Below are positions 43,984 through 53,161 of a stretch of DNA of 64,000 bases, in pieces. The position numbers and the translations under genes are program-made. The stretch is from Bacteroidota bacterium (lineage in GTDB: Bacteria; Bacteroidota; Bacteroidia; 2-12-FULL-35-15). Positions within the stretch are counted from its first letter, which is position 1. Each line of letters begins with the position of its first letter. The stretch spans positions 124,001 to 188,000 of the forward strand of contig JAOQAG010000001.1 in NCBI GenBank assembly GCA_025963715.1, written 5' to 3'. A model generated the notes under the pieces. It was given only the letters and a program-made list of their open reading frames with translations, was not told where the DNA came from and made no database searches.

Positions 43984-44355
43984 ATGATTTTAGGAATTGG
44001 AACTGACATAGCAGAAGTACACCGCATCGCCAAAAGCATAACGAACATTAGCTTTATGGAAAAAGTATTTTCCAAAGCGGAGATCGCTTATTGCGAAACA
44101 AAAGCAAACAAAGCGGAAAGTTATACCGCTCGCTTTGCAGCGAAGGAAGCATTTTTCAAAGCATTGGGAACCGGCTGGCGCGGCGGAATGGCATTTAATG
44201 AAGTGGAAGTGTGGAATGATGAACTGGGAAAACCAACATTAAATATTTTAGGAACAACAGCCGAGCTGATCAAAGAAAAGAACATTCGTATCATTCATAT
44301 TTCATTATCGCATATTAAAGATGTGGCAATGGCGACGGTGGTGTTGGAAGATTAA
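43984..44355 (+). CDS. acpS: Holo-[acyl-carrier-protein] synthase
   Basis: The 123-residue protein is a standard AcpS. GIGTDIAEVHRI carries the metal-binding D8, RFAAKEAFFKALGTG carries E55, and the C-terminal HISLSHIKDVAMATVVLE closes the fold. It transfers 4'-phosphopantetheine from coenzyme A to a serine of acyl carrier protein, as a cytoplasmic homotrimer in the family. It is flanked by repeats on both sides and appears monocistronic. Confidence 0.93.
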   Translation: MILGIGTDIAEVHRIAKSITNISFMEKVFSKAEIAYCETKANKAESYTARFAAKEAFFKALGTGWRGGMAFNEVEVWNDELGKPTLNILGTTAELIKEKNIRIIHISLSHIKDVAMATVVLED

Positions 44356-44586
44356 AAACAAGTTTAAAGTTCAAAAGTTTAAAGTTTTGCTGTGTGTGAG
44401 GAAGTTCATTGGTTCAATAGTTCATTTGTTTAAATTATAGTTTTTGATAAATCATTAGAATATAAATAATAAAATAATTTCAATGCATGCAGGATGCATT
44501 CCCCTCTTGAGAGGGGCCAGGGGTGTGTAAAATACAGCATCCGCACACAGATTCGTAAATTCGTAAAAATTCGTTATCCGTACCTT
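44356..44586. repeat. Composite spacer with several repeat families
   Basis: No gene is seen. In order: GTTCAAAAGTTTAAAGTTTTGCTGTG words (44366-44396), GTTCATTGGTTCAATAG words (about 44403), a CCCCTCTTGAGAGGGG copy (44501-44516), and ACACAGATTCGTAAATTCG words just before the ligase start. Confidence 0.75.
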
Positions 44587-45873
44587 ATGTTGCCCGAAAT
44601 AGAAACCAAATCACTCGCAGAACAAAAAAAGTATCAGGAATCGCAATTACCGGGCTTGCTGGAATATGTGAACACGCATTCTAAATTTTATGCGGAGCTG
44701 TTTAAAACCAAGGGCATTGAGATCTCCGGCATCAAAACACTGGAAGACCTGCAGCGGATCCCGGTAACTACCAAAGACGATATTCAAAGCCGTAACACTG
44801 ATTTTATCTGCGTTCCGCAAAATAAGATCATTGATTACATTACTACTTCCGGTACATTGGGCGACCCGGTTACTTTTCCCTTAACGGATAAAGACCTGGA
44901 CCGTTTGGCCTACAACGAATACATTTCTTTTGTGTGTGCCGATGGTAGCAGCGATGATGTATTTCAGCTGATGACCACACTGGATCGCCGTTTTATGGCC
45001 GGACTAGCCTATTTTTTAGGCATCCGCAAATTGGGTGCAGGCGTGGTGCGGGTAGGAGCGGGCATTCCGGAATTACAATGGGATACTATCAAACGCATTA
45101 ATCCCACTGCTTTTGTAACGGTTCCATCCTTTTTATTAAAGCTGATCGAATACGCGGAAGCAAACGGAATTGATTATAAAAATACTTCCATTACCAAAGC
45201 CATTTGTATTGGTGAAGCCCTGCGCCACCAGGATTTTAGCCTGACAACACTCGGACAAAAGATCCAGGATAAATGGAATATTAAATTGTATTCCACTTAC
45301 GCATCCACCGAAATGAGCGCTGCATTCACGGAATGTTCGGAAGGAAAAGGCGGACATCATCATCCTGAATTAGTGATCGTGGAATTTTTGGATGAACATG
45401 ATCAACCTGTGAAAGAAGGCGAAGCGGGCGAAGTAACGATCACCACGCTTGGTTTGGAAGGCATGCCTTTGCTGCGTTTTAAAACGGGCGATCTGTGCAG
45501 TCATTATACCGAAGCCTGCAGCTGCGGCCGTAAAACCATTCGCCTTGGCCCGATCGTGGGACGGCGTAAACAAATGATCAAATACAAAGGCACTACGCTG
45601 TACCCGCCTGCATTGTACGATATTTTAAACAACATCGACGGCGTAAAAAATTATGTGGTGGAAGTTTTTACCAACGAGATCGGAACGGATGAGATCCTGA
45701 TCCGAATTGGCTGCGAAAGCATTCCGGAACATTTTGAAAAAGACATCAAAGATCACTTTCGTGCAAAATTAAGAGTAGCGCCGCAGGTGAAATTCGAAAA
45801 TGTGGACACTATCAATAAACTGCAATTCCCCGAACTAAGCCGCAAGCCCGTGGTGTTTTTTGACAAACGATAA
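44587..45873 (+). CDS. Phenylacetate--CoA ligase family (PaaK-like) AMP-forming enzyme
   Basis: The ATG at 44587 gives 428 residues; the frame upstream is repeat sequence. The phosphate-binding loop ITTSGTLGDPVTFPLT, ATP-site YSTYASTEMSAAFTEC and the late block LLRFKTGDLCSHY with CSCGRKTIRLGPIVGRRKQM match PaaK-family adenylating enzymes, which are shorter than other acyl-CoA ligases. The KGTTLYPPALYDIL segment starts the PaaK C-terminal domain. Members activate phenylacetate or other aryl acids to CoA thioesters. With paaZ 4 kb away, phenylacetate is possible, but coding for an anthranilate- or coenzyme-F390-type ligase cannot be excluded. Confidence 0.8.
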   Translation: MLPEIETKSLAEQKKYQESQLPGLLEYVNTHSKFYAELFKTKGIEISGIKTLEDLQRIPVTTKDDIQSRNTDFICVPQNKIIDYITTSGTLGDPVTFPLTDKDLDRLAYNEYISFVCADGSSDDVFQLMTTLDRRFMAGLAYFLGIRKLGAGVVRVGAGIPELQWDTIKRINPTAFVTVPSFLLKLIEYAEANGIDYKNTSITKAICIGEALRHQDFSLTTLGQKIQDKWNIKLYSTYASTEMSAAFTECSEGKGGHHHPELVIVEFLDEHDQPVKEGEAGEVTITTLGLEGMPLLRFKTGDLCSHYTEACSCGRKTIRLGPIVGRRKQMIKYKGTTLYPPALYDILNNIDGVKNYVVEVFTNEIGTDEILIRIGCESIPEHFEKDIKDHFRAKLRVAPQVKFENVDTINKLQFPELSRKPVVFFDKR

Positions 45874-45939
45874 GCTCTAATTCCTAATTCCTAAATCCTA
45901 ATTCATTAAATCCTAAATCTATTACACTCCTCCTCCTTT

Positions 45940-47580
45940 ATGAAAAAAACGTTCTCCTTCTTTTGTTCGCTCTTATTTTTATTTACTGTACTTTCTTCAT
46001 CTGCACAAACTCTTACGGAAGGCCCTGCCGCTACTGTTGTAAAAGGAATTGGCTATCAACGATTGATCGGGAGCGACAACACCGGCTTTTATGTGATGAA
46101 ACGCAGCTCGGTTGGAAAAGGCGTTCACATCATTATCGAAAAATACAATAACGATAATTTTGCACAGCTTTTTTCTGTGGAAACGAAAGTCGCGGAAACG
46201 CAGGAAAGCATGAATTTTGCGGCGACAACACAAATTCAGACATTTTTAACGCCGGAGAAAGTAGTTGTGTTTTTTGAGTCGTATGACGCAAATGCCGAAA
46301 AGCTGATCTTCTTTGTACAAACGGTTTCTGTAACCGGCGAGCTGTCGCAGGTATATGAAGTATGTTCATCTCCCTTAAAAATTAAAAGCCCGATCCAGTT
46401 AATGCCGACCACATTTTTCAGGGTTTCTGTTTCTCCGGATGGAAAATCGTTTGCCGCGATCAATTTACTGGATCGTGAAAACGTACTGAAAATGGGAGGA
46501 AAGAACAATCTTTCTGTTTCTGAGGATCTAACCTGCGTTATTTATGATGTGGCTACTTTCCAGAAAGTTGCCGAACGCATTATTCCATCCCGCGACAAAG
46601 GCGTTTCACTTGAAACGGGTAATTACACGATCGATAATAATAGAAACGTATTCTTTTCAGCTATTTATGAAGGGAACAGAAGCAATGAGCTTTCGGGATT
46701 TGCAATCGGTCTGATCGAGAATGCTTCTCCAACGGCGAAAATGCTGCCGATCACAATTAAGGGAAATAAAATATTCCATGATTTTGCTTTTAAATCCTTA
46801 ACAAACGGCGACTTGCTGATCACCGGAATTGTTTCGGATACACTTCAAAAAGGCACTGATTCCAGCTATTTGCAGGCATCCTATTTTGTAAAGCGAATTG
46901 CTGCAAATACACTGGAAACAAAATACGAGGTGGTAAAAGACTTTAAATATGATGCAAAAGTGGCGCTTGGTAAATCCAGGAAATGGACCACATTTACAAA
47001 TACCGAAATTTTTGAAATGAACGATGAGATCTACATCAGTTCGGAACATACGGATATACTACCGAAATACAATCCCAATTCATTCGGATTGTTGAGCGAG
47101 CAAACGATCAACAAGGAAATTGTTGTGAGTAAAATTACAAAAGCGGGTGATATTGCATGGACAAAAGTAATCCCTAAACTGCATGTAGGTTGTAGCTTGC
47201 TGACCGGACAACCAAAACCACCACGTTATTCCGGCAATTACAAAGTATTTATTGCTGGCGATAAATTAAATTTTGTATTTCTTGATAGTCCGGATAACAA
47301 AGACCTGACACCTGAAAATTTTGATGCAGCCATTGTAAAACCTATTCATGGAAACATGTTTGGATCAGAATCCATTGTTGCGAAAGATAAAGCGGGTGCT
47401 GTTTGTGTAAGTGTCGACAGTAACGGCAATAGTAAAAAAACGGTGTTCCTTGAAAATGTGGAAGACGCTGTAAATTATGTTGCGTTGGGAAATACGGTAA
47501 TGATCGCGCCTAAAAAATTATTGCTTTTCCTTGAAAACAGGAAATCAAAAATTGAGCAATTCGGAACGTTGAATTTTTAA
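45940..47580 (+). CDS. Secreted beta-rich protein of unknown function, long paralogue 1
   Basis: I do not recognise this 546-residue protein. A signal peptide (FFCSLLFLFTVLSSSAQ) is followed by repeated beta-rich segments without catalytic motifs, plausibly a propeller. It is paralogous to 47795-49345: both have GxxxIIIEKY/HHLFIEKYD-type segments, a V(K)FSPD or VSVSPDGKSF segment, and YTIDNNRNVFFSAI versus FTIDNKHNLYFLLK. It starts the five-gene same-strand secreted cluster that ends at 52913. No sorting domain for type IX secretion is seen, so a periplasmic place is likely. Confidence 0.75.
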   Translation: MKKTFSFFCSLLFLFTVLSSSAQTLTEGPAATVVKGIGYQRLIGSDNTGFYVMKRSSVGKGVHIIIEKYNNDNFAQLFSVETKVAETQESMNFAATTQIQTFLTPEKVVVFFESYDANAEKLIFFVQTVSVTGELSQVYEVCSSPLKIKSPIQLMPTTFFRVSVSPDGKSFAAINLLDRENVLKMGGKNNLSVSEDLTCVIYDVATFQKVAERIIPSRDKGVSLETGNYTIDNNRNVFFSAIYEGNRSNELSGFAIGLIENASPTAKMLPITIKGNKIFHDFAFKSLTNGDLLITGIVSDTLQKGTDSSYLQASYFVKRIAANTLETKYEVVKDFKYDAKVALGKSRKWTTFTNTEIFEMNDEIYISSEHTDILPKYNPNSFGLLSEQTINKEIVVSKITKAGDIAWTKVIPKLHVGCSLLTGQPKPPRYSGNYKVFIAGDKLNFVFLDSPDNKDLTPENFDAAIVKPIHGNMFGSESIVAKDKAGAVCVSVDSNGNSKKTVFLENVEDAVNYVALGNTVMIAPKKLLLFLENRKSKIEQFGTLNF

Positions 47581-47631
47581 GGTTATGTTGTAGAACAATG
47601 TTACTATGGAAACAGAAACACTCTTCAGAAT

Positions 47632-47661
47632 TGTCATCCCGCACCTGTTGCGGGATGACAG
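47632..47661. repeat. GTCATCCCG palindromic repeat, copy 5
   Basis: TTGTCATCCCGCA and TGCGGGATGACAG enclose CCTGT. It lies in the 214-bp gap between the two long paralogues. Confidence 0.88.
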
Positions 47662-47794
47662 GATTATTCGGGAATATGATAAAAAAATAACATTTTCTTA
47701 CAACAGCATTTTTAACAGATCTGTTTCACTATAGTGATGAATTGCCGCACATAAAAAAATAATAAAATAATTTTCAAACCACTAATCATCCTTT

Positions 47795-49345
47795 ATGAAT
47801 TACTCCAAAATCATTGCATTGATTGCATTCGGTACTTTATTGTCTTTTAATTCCATTGCGCAGGAAAAACCATTTGCGGAAAGTGCGGTAATTTCCACCA
47901 CAGATACTCCATACGGCGTTTTTGCAGAAGATGCATCTTCCTTGTATTCCTCCCGGATGAGCGGGCTGGGAACAGAGCATCATTTATTTATTGAAAAATA
48001 CGACAAGGGCACATTTAAAACAACCTATTCTAAGGAATTACCCAAATACAGCGAATTTCAGAAATTAACGAGAAGAGCAAGTTTCGACCTGCATTGCTTT
48101 TTAGTAAAAGATAAAGTATACTGCTTTTACCAGTATTTCGATAATAAAAAGGATACGATGTATGTTTTGCTGCAAACGATCGCAGCCAACGGGGATGTGT
48201 CGGATGTTTATAATGTTGCCGCTACCAGCACACGTAATGCATTTCTTGGTAGTATTGTTAAATTTTCACCGGATCTGGAAAGCTTTTTTGTAGTGGCTAA
48301 TCCTGAAAGTCCTTTCATTAGTTTTGACCCAAATGCAAAGCAGGTTGTGAATTTGCAGGGACGGCTTTATAAAACGGCAACGCTTGAAAAGATCTGGGAA
48401 CACGATATTTCTTCTGCAATAAATGGCAGGAGCTATGATGTTACCGGTTTTACGATCGACAATAAACATAACCTCTATTTTCTGTTAAAAGAAAACAACC
48501 GCACTGCTGTTTTATCGGTGATCGGGCCCAATTCACCAACGCTCAAACAATTGCCGGAGCTGGTTTCCAAAGACCTGAGAACGGAAGGCGTTTCTTTACA
48601 AATCACGCAGGGCGGCGATATCCTGTTTGCAGGTGTATCTGCTGATATCATGAAAGATGCAAGAGGTTTTTACCGTGATCCCGGCTTATTTTTAAGGGTG
48701 CTTAATCCTGATAACCTGGAAGTGAAGCTTACAAAAGATTATCCTTTTAGTGATGATGTAATGAATAAATTATCGATCGGGCGATGTGAGAAAAAACCGA
48801 ATGCAGATCAGAGAAAGGCGAATATGGAAATATATAACCTGTTCTCTTTTTTCCAGGTGCTGGAATCGGATGACGGATATTATTTTACAACAGAAGATAA
48901 TTTTTGGGCCTTGTTCGACGGCGCGATCTTCAGTAAGGATTTTATTGTCATTAAAACGCTTAAAAACGGCGATTTAAAATACCAGGCTGTGATTCCGCAT
49001 AATGACAGAAATGGGTATATGATCGGGATCAACACCTACATTATCAATCAAAAATATTATATTTTATTTGGCGAGGCAACAGAGCTGGCGGATAAAAAAT
49101 TAGATGAATACGAATCGCTTACAATGCCTGTGATCCCGGGCGGTTACGGAAACGTGGTAATGGTGAGTGCCGGTGATAATGGTGCATTGACAAAAAAAGT
49201 AATGTTTCCCAATGTAAAGCACGAGCTCGCATACGATTGCCCGTACAGCCCGGTTGCCAGCATTTACGATAATAACAAACTCTTATTTGTTTTAGCAAAT
49301 ACCAAAGCCAACGTAATAAAATATGCTTCTTACAAAATTGACTAA
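47795..49345 (+). CDS. Secreted beta-rich protein of unknown function, long paralogue 2
   Basis: This 516-residue protein has a signal peptide (MNYSKIIALIAFGTLLSFNS to IAQ) and the same layout as the preceding paralogue, including FIEKYDKGTFK, KFSPDLESFFVV, FTIDNKHNLYF and a C-terminal VMVSAGDNGALTKKVMFPN. Its end overlaps the M48 protease start by 23 bp, so the two genes are almost certainly co-translated or co-transcribed. That tight link suggests that the protein and the protease work together, for example as partner or substrate adaptor, an inference. No known domain is named. Confidence 0.77.
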   Translation: MNYSKIIALIAFGTLLSFNSIAQEKPFAESAVISTTDTPYGVFAEDASSLYSSRMSGLGTEHHLFIEKYDKGTFKTTYSKELPKYSEFQKLTRRASFDLHCFLVKDKVYCFYQYFDNKKDTMYVLLQTIAANGDVSDVYNVAATSTRNAFLGSIVKFSPDLESFFVVANPESPFISFDPNAKQVVNLQGRLYKTATLEKIWEHDISSAINGRSYDVTGFTIDNKHNLYFLLKENNRTAVLSVIGPNSPTLKQLPELVSKDLRTEGVSLQITQGGDILFAGVSADIMKDARGFYRDPGLFLRVLNPDNLEVKLTKDYPFSDDVMNKLSIGRCEKKPNADQRKANMEIYNLFSFFQVLESDDGYYFTTEDNFWALFDGAIFSKDFIVIKTLKNGDLKYQAVIPHNDRNGYMIGINTYIINQKYYILFGEATELADKKLDEYESLTMPVIPGGYGNVVMVSAGDNGALTKKVMFPNVKHELAYDCPYSPVASIYDNNKLLFVLANTKANVIKYASYKID

Positions 49346-51506
49346 GCCGTACTCCCGGCAATTGTCGGGCTGCAACTGTTTTTTTACAGTGTGTGTATTT
49401 TTGATGGCCACGGCTGTTGGGTTTTCACAATCGCCCTCATTGGATAAGGATTATTCGCCGCTTAAATCCACAGGCAGCATTCCTGAGAATTTTACATTGA
49501 GCACGAAGAAAAAAATTGATGTGGATGTAAAACAGATCAAAGCACCGGGATATAAGGAAAACAAGCTGCAGCAGGATTATGCGGTGCGCACCAATTACGA
49601 GATTGATAAGCAGCTGCACGGCGGCAACATCTTATTGAATGAAGAGCTGAGCACTTATGTGAACAATGTGGTGGACAAACTGTTGAAAAGCGATCCGGAG
49701 CTACGTTCCAAACTAAAAATATACGTTACCAAAGTTCCCGAAATGAACGCGTATTGCATGGGAAAAGGTTATTTATTTGTAAATGCAGGCTTGCTCGCAA
49801 AGATGGAGAATGAGGCGCAACTGGCGTATGTGCTGGCGCACGAGATCTCCCACTTTGTAAAAATGCACAATTTTAATACTTACGCCGAATTTAAAAAAAT
49901 TGATAAGGATTATAAAAAGCAAACATTCGAAGACCGCCAGATCCAGAAATTTACGTTCTCAAAAGAAAATGAATCCGAAGCGGATACTTACGGATTTGAG
50001 CTGTTTAAAAAATCGGATTACAGCCCGGCAGAAGCGCTTGCATCCTTTGATGCGCTGAAACATTATGACCTGCCTTTTGAAAATATTCCCTTTGATACCA
50101 CTTTTTTTAATGACAGTAATTTTAAGATCCCTTCCGTTTATTTTCTTACAAAATTGCAGCCTGTAAATGAAGATGAAGCCGTTGATGATTCGAAAAGCAC
50201 GCATCCGAATATACAACGGCGGAAAGAAAATATTGCAGCGCTGCTGGAAGGTTACCTGCAGAATGATGCAGCAGGGCAACAGGGAAAGAAAAAATTCCTG
50301 GTGTCGGAAAACGAATTTTTTAAAGCGCGGGATGTCGCGCGTTTTGAAGAATGCCGCCTGTTCCTGATCGAACGCAGCTATTTGTATTCGATCTTTTCCG
50401 CTTATATTTTATTGAAAAAATATCCGGAGAATGTGTACCTGCAAAAAGTGATCAGTAAATCATTATTTGCCATGGCGCTTTACAAGGATGGCGATCTGAA
50501 ATATAATGACGATTCGTATCGCCAGGGACCGATCCCTGATTTTACAAAAACAGAAGGCTATTCACAGCAGTTAAATTTTATGCTCGACCGGCTTCCGCAG
50601 AAAGAAATGGTAATTATGTCGTTGAAATATGTTTGGAAAAATCATCAGAAAAATCCGGATGATCCTTCTTTCCTGGCGATCAGCGATAGCTTGTTAAAGA
50701 TCCTCACAAAAAAATTTAACTCCGGCATTTCTGAATATTCCGATAAAGCGCCCGCAGCTGATGATGCAGCTAAGCCAACGGAATATTATAAATACGCTTT
50801 TGTGGATTATTTGCAGAACGATGCCGGATTTAAAAAAACATTCACGGAATATTCAGCAGGCATGTCGGCCACTCCTGCTATTGCATTGAAAGCTTTTACG
50901 ATCCCTAAAAAAGGAGAGAAAAAAGAAAATAAAGATGCAGCCGATAAAAAAACAGCGCTGAGTTTGGGGATCTCTAAAATAATTATTGTGGATCCTTTTT
51001 ACATCCGTTACGACGAAAGCCTTTCGGAAACATCCACGTATGAAGCTACCGACCGGCGGCAGGATAACCTGGTAACATCGCTGAAAGATAATGCACGCAT
51101 TAGTAAAATTGCAATTGAAATGATCGATCCCGGAAGTTTTACAAGTGATAAGATAGCGCTGTATAATGATTTTTCGGTGTTCAATGATTGGTTCAACGAG
51201 CGCATGGAAGGAGGCGAAATGCAAAGCTGCCCGGTTTTTAACTCCGAGGAGATCCCGGAGCTGATCAAAAAATACGGAACAAAATACATTTTGTGGCCGG
51301 GCGTATTCAGTGTGCGTCAAAAAATAAAAGGATCGTTGCGCTACGAGGACGATACATTTTATTATTCCGTTCTGTTCGATCTCGAAACCGGGAAGATCGT
51401 TTCTAAAAAAATGATCCATTCCACGCAAAATGATTATCCTGAACGTATCAATGATTATGTGGATGATACGTTTGATGAGATCCGTAAATTAAACCTTACT
51501 TATTGA
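49323..51506 (+). CDS. M48-family zinc metalloprotease with unknown C-terminal domain
   Basis: The 727-residue protein has a signal peptide or anchor (about 18-36, NCFFTVCVFLMATAVGFSQ). The M48 domain has the zinc motif H173-E-I-S-H177 (LAHEISHF) and the third ligand E217 in ENESEADTYGF. Its length far exceeds simple M48 lipoproteins such as LoiP/BepA. The region after about 330 is helical, and the last about 170 residues form a separate domain (IIIVDPFYIRYDESLS to NDYPERINDYVDDTF) that I cannot name. M48 proteases clear or mature outer-membrane and periplasmic proteins. It overlaps the upstream paralogue gene by 23 bp and runs into the next gene's promoter. Confidence 0.87.
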   Translation: MLLTKLTKPYSRQLSGCNCFFTVCVFLMATAVGFSQSPSLDKDYSPLKSTGSIPENFTLSTKKKIDVDVKQIKAPGYKENKLQQDYAVRTNYEIDKQLHGGNILLNEELSTYVNNVVDKLLKSDPELRSKLKIYVTKVPEMNAYCMGKGYLFVNAGLLAKMENEAQLAYVLAHEISHFVKMHNFNTYAEFKKIDKDYKKQTFEDRQIQKFTFSKENESEADTYGFELFKKSDYSPAEALASFDALKHYDLPFENIPFDTTFFNDSNFKIPSVYFLTKLQPVNEDEAVDDSKSTHPNIQRRKENIAALLEGYLQNDAAGQQGKKKFLVSENEFFKARDVARFEECRLFLIERSYLYSIFSAYILLKKYPENVYLQKVISKSLFAMALYKDGDLKYNDDSYRQGPIPDFTKTEGYSQQLNFMLDRLPQKEMVIMSLKYVWKNHQKNPDDPSFLAISDSLLKILTKKFNSGISEYSDKAPAADDAAKPTEYYKYAFVDYLQNDAGFKKTFTEYSAGMSATPAIALKAFTIPKKGEKKENKDAADKKTALSLGISKIIIVDPFYIRYDESLSETSTYEATDRRQDNLVTSLKDNARISKIAIEMIDPGSFTSDKIALYNDFSVFNDWFNERMEGGEMQSCPVFNSEEIPELIKKYGTKYILWPGVFSVRQKIKGSLRYEDDTFYYSVLFDLETGKIVSKKMIHSTQNDYPERINDYVDDTFDEIRKLNLTY

Positions 51507-51507
51507 T

Positions 51508-51515
51508 TATATTTG
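51508..51515 (+). promoter_or_regulatory. TAnnTTTG -7 element of short paralogue 1
   Basis: TATATTTG begins just after the M48 stop and lies 37 nt before the ATG at 51545. It sits inside the longer frame open from 51503, supporting the later start. Confidence 0.5.
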
Positions 51516-51544
51516 TAGAGCATAAATCATTTAACAATAAAAAC

Positions 51545-52144
51545 ATGAAAAAAACGATCCTTCTTTTGTTCGTCTGCGCACTTGGTAAAACACTGGCAGC
51601 ACAAACCATTTACCAGGAAAGCGGCGATATGAAAATGCTGGCAGGAGAGAAAAAAATGTCGGTGCAGTATGATTTCAGTTCCTTTAACATGGGAGATGAT
51701 ACCCTGGAAGCGGCCTATTTAAAATCCCGCCGCGACGACCTGAATGCAAAAGGCGCGGGCAGGGGCGATAATTTTGTAGAGCGCTGGAACAATAACAAAA
51801 CGGCGCATTGGGAAGTAAAATTTGAAGATCTGTTTAATAAATACAGCAAGATGCAGGTGCAGCAAAATGCAACTGATGCAAAATATACCATGATCATAAA
51901 AGTTACCACGGTTTTCCCCGGTTTGCTCAATGTTGGGGTTATGGGTGGTGCAAGCACGTATATTTCATGCAATGTGCTCATCGTGGAAACGGGGCACCCC
52001 GACAAGATCCTTTCCAATACATTGATGAAGCACGTGATGGGCGCACAATGCGGCATGTTGCCGGATGACCCGGGATTGTGCGTACAGGAAGCATTCGCAC
52101 GATTAGGCAAGGACCTGGTGGCTTATATGAAAAAAAGCATGTAG
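51545..52144 (+). CDS. Small secreted protein of unknown function, short paralogue 1
   Basis: The ATG at 51545 gives 199 residues with signal peptide MKKTILLLFVCALGKTLAAQ. The body is mixed alpha/beta, and near its start has the motif LAGEKKMSVQYDFSSF that returns in the next gene as LAGEKKVNIEYVYDGM. Both continue with GRGDNFVERWNNNKTA or GKGDRWAQKWVNSRTA. A late strand-rich region (TMIIKVTTVFPGLL) and a final helix FARLGKDLVAYMKK follow. I do not recognise the family. It follows the M48 protease by 38 nt. Confidence 0.77.
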   Translation: MKKTILLLFVCALGKTLAAQTIYQESGDMKMLAGEKKMSVQYDFSSFNMGDDTLEAAYLKSRRDDLNAKGAGRGDNFVERWNNNKTAHWEVKFEDLFNKYSKMQVQQNATDAKYTMIIKVTTVFPGLLNVGVMGGASTYISCNVLIVETGHPDKILSNTLMKHVMGAQCGMLPDDPGLCVQEAFARLGKDLVAYMKKSM

Positions 52145-52225
52145 ACCATGTACTTAAAATGGAGTATTTTTTCGGAAATTCTTACTAAATTGGTTGATTA
52201 ACGGGCGGCCATTCTTAAAAATGGA

Positions 52226-52233
52226 TATATTTG
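52226..52233 (+). promoter_or_regulatory. TAnnTTTG -7 element of short paralogue 2
   Basis: TATATTTG lies 64 nt before the ATG at 52290, the same octamer as before short paralogue 1. Confidence 0.5.
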
Positions 52234-52289
52234 CTTTATCGAACAAACACATTAAGCACAATTTATAAACTTAAACACCAAAAATTTAC

Positions 52290-52913
52290 ATGAAAACAAC
52301 CAAATTAGCAGTAGCACTGAGCTTTATGCTTGTTGCAGGCCTTGCAGCCAAAGCACAAAAATTTACTGAAGGTGATGCAAAATTAAGCTTTTTAGCAGGC
52401 GAGAAAAAAGTAAACATTGAGTATGTGTACGACGGAATGACAGTAGGAAAAAAAGCAGAAGCAGATTATAAAGCAGAAAAAATTGATACTTACAACAAAA
52501 AAGAGCCGGGTAAAGGCGATCGTTGGGCACAAAAATGGGTAAACAGCCGTACTGCGGTGTATGAGCCAATGTTTGAAGAGCTGATCAACAAAATGCTTAC
52601 AAAAGCAAAAACAAATGCTTTGGCTTCCAAAGACCTGAAAGATGCAAAATACAAAATCGTAGTGAAACTGGTAATGTTAGAGCCGGGCTTTAACTCTTAC
52701 GTGATGAAAGTAAATCCTTATTGCGATTTTGAAGTATCATGGGTAGAACAGGCAACCGGAAAAGTAATGGCAAAAGCATTTTTGAACAATGTTCAGGGTG
52801 TTGTTATGGCTGATAACGATTGGGATTTCGATCCATCTAACCGGATCAAAGAATGTTTTGCAAAAGCCGGTAAAATGATCGGTGCAAAAATGGGAAAAGC
52901 AATGAGCAAATAA
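52290..52913 (+). CDS. Small secreted protein of unknown function, short paralogue 2
   Basis: The 207-residue protein has signal peptide MKTTKLAVALSFMLVAGLAA ending at KAQ. It is clearly homologous to the preceding gene (LAGEKKV, RWAQKWVNSRTAVYEP versus RWNNNKTAHWEV, and KIVVKLVMLEPGF versus TMIIKVTTVFPGL). It is lysine-rich and carries no catalytic motif. Its own promoter element and a strong terminator (52934-52967) close the cluster. The function is unknown; duplication beside the protease suggests envelope proteins of one pathway. Confidence 0.78.
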   Translation: MKTTKLAVALSFMLVAGLAAKAQKFTEGDAKLSFLAGEKKVNIEYVYDGMTVGKKAEADYKAEKIDTYNKKEPGKGDRWAQKWVNSRTAVYEPMFEELINKMLTKAKTNALASKDLKDAKYKIVVKLVMLEPGFNSYVMKVNPYCDFEVSWVEQATGKVMAKAFLNNVQGVVMADNDWDFDPSNRIKECFAKAGKMIGAKMGKAMSK

Positions 52914-52933
52914 GTTAAACTGCTTTAAAATAT

Positions 52934-52967
52934 AAAATCCGGGAATTAATTTTTCCGGATTTTTTTG
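52934..52967 (+). terminator. Rho-independent terminator closing the secreted cluster
   Basis: AAAATCCGG pairs with CCGGATTTT around GAATTAATTTTT and continues into Ts. Confidence 0.85.
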
Positions 52968-53161
52968 TTTTATTGAAAATGGAGAGCCACAGATTCACAG
53001 ATTAGAATTTAGAAACAATGCTGATTCTATTCATCGAATTTATTTGAAATGACTGAATCGGTAATAAAACACGTAGCTTAAACACAACTCCACCAATATA
53101 AACCAGTGAACTAATAGCTATTTCCCACACAGTCTAATTACTAAGGACTAATTACTAGATA

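Noticed and set aside
44494-44586. 31-residue extension of the PaaK-like ligase
   Set aside because: The stretch is made of CCCCTCTTGAGAGGGG and ATTCGTA repeats; the ATG at 44587 begins the conserved domain.
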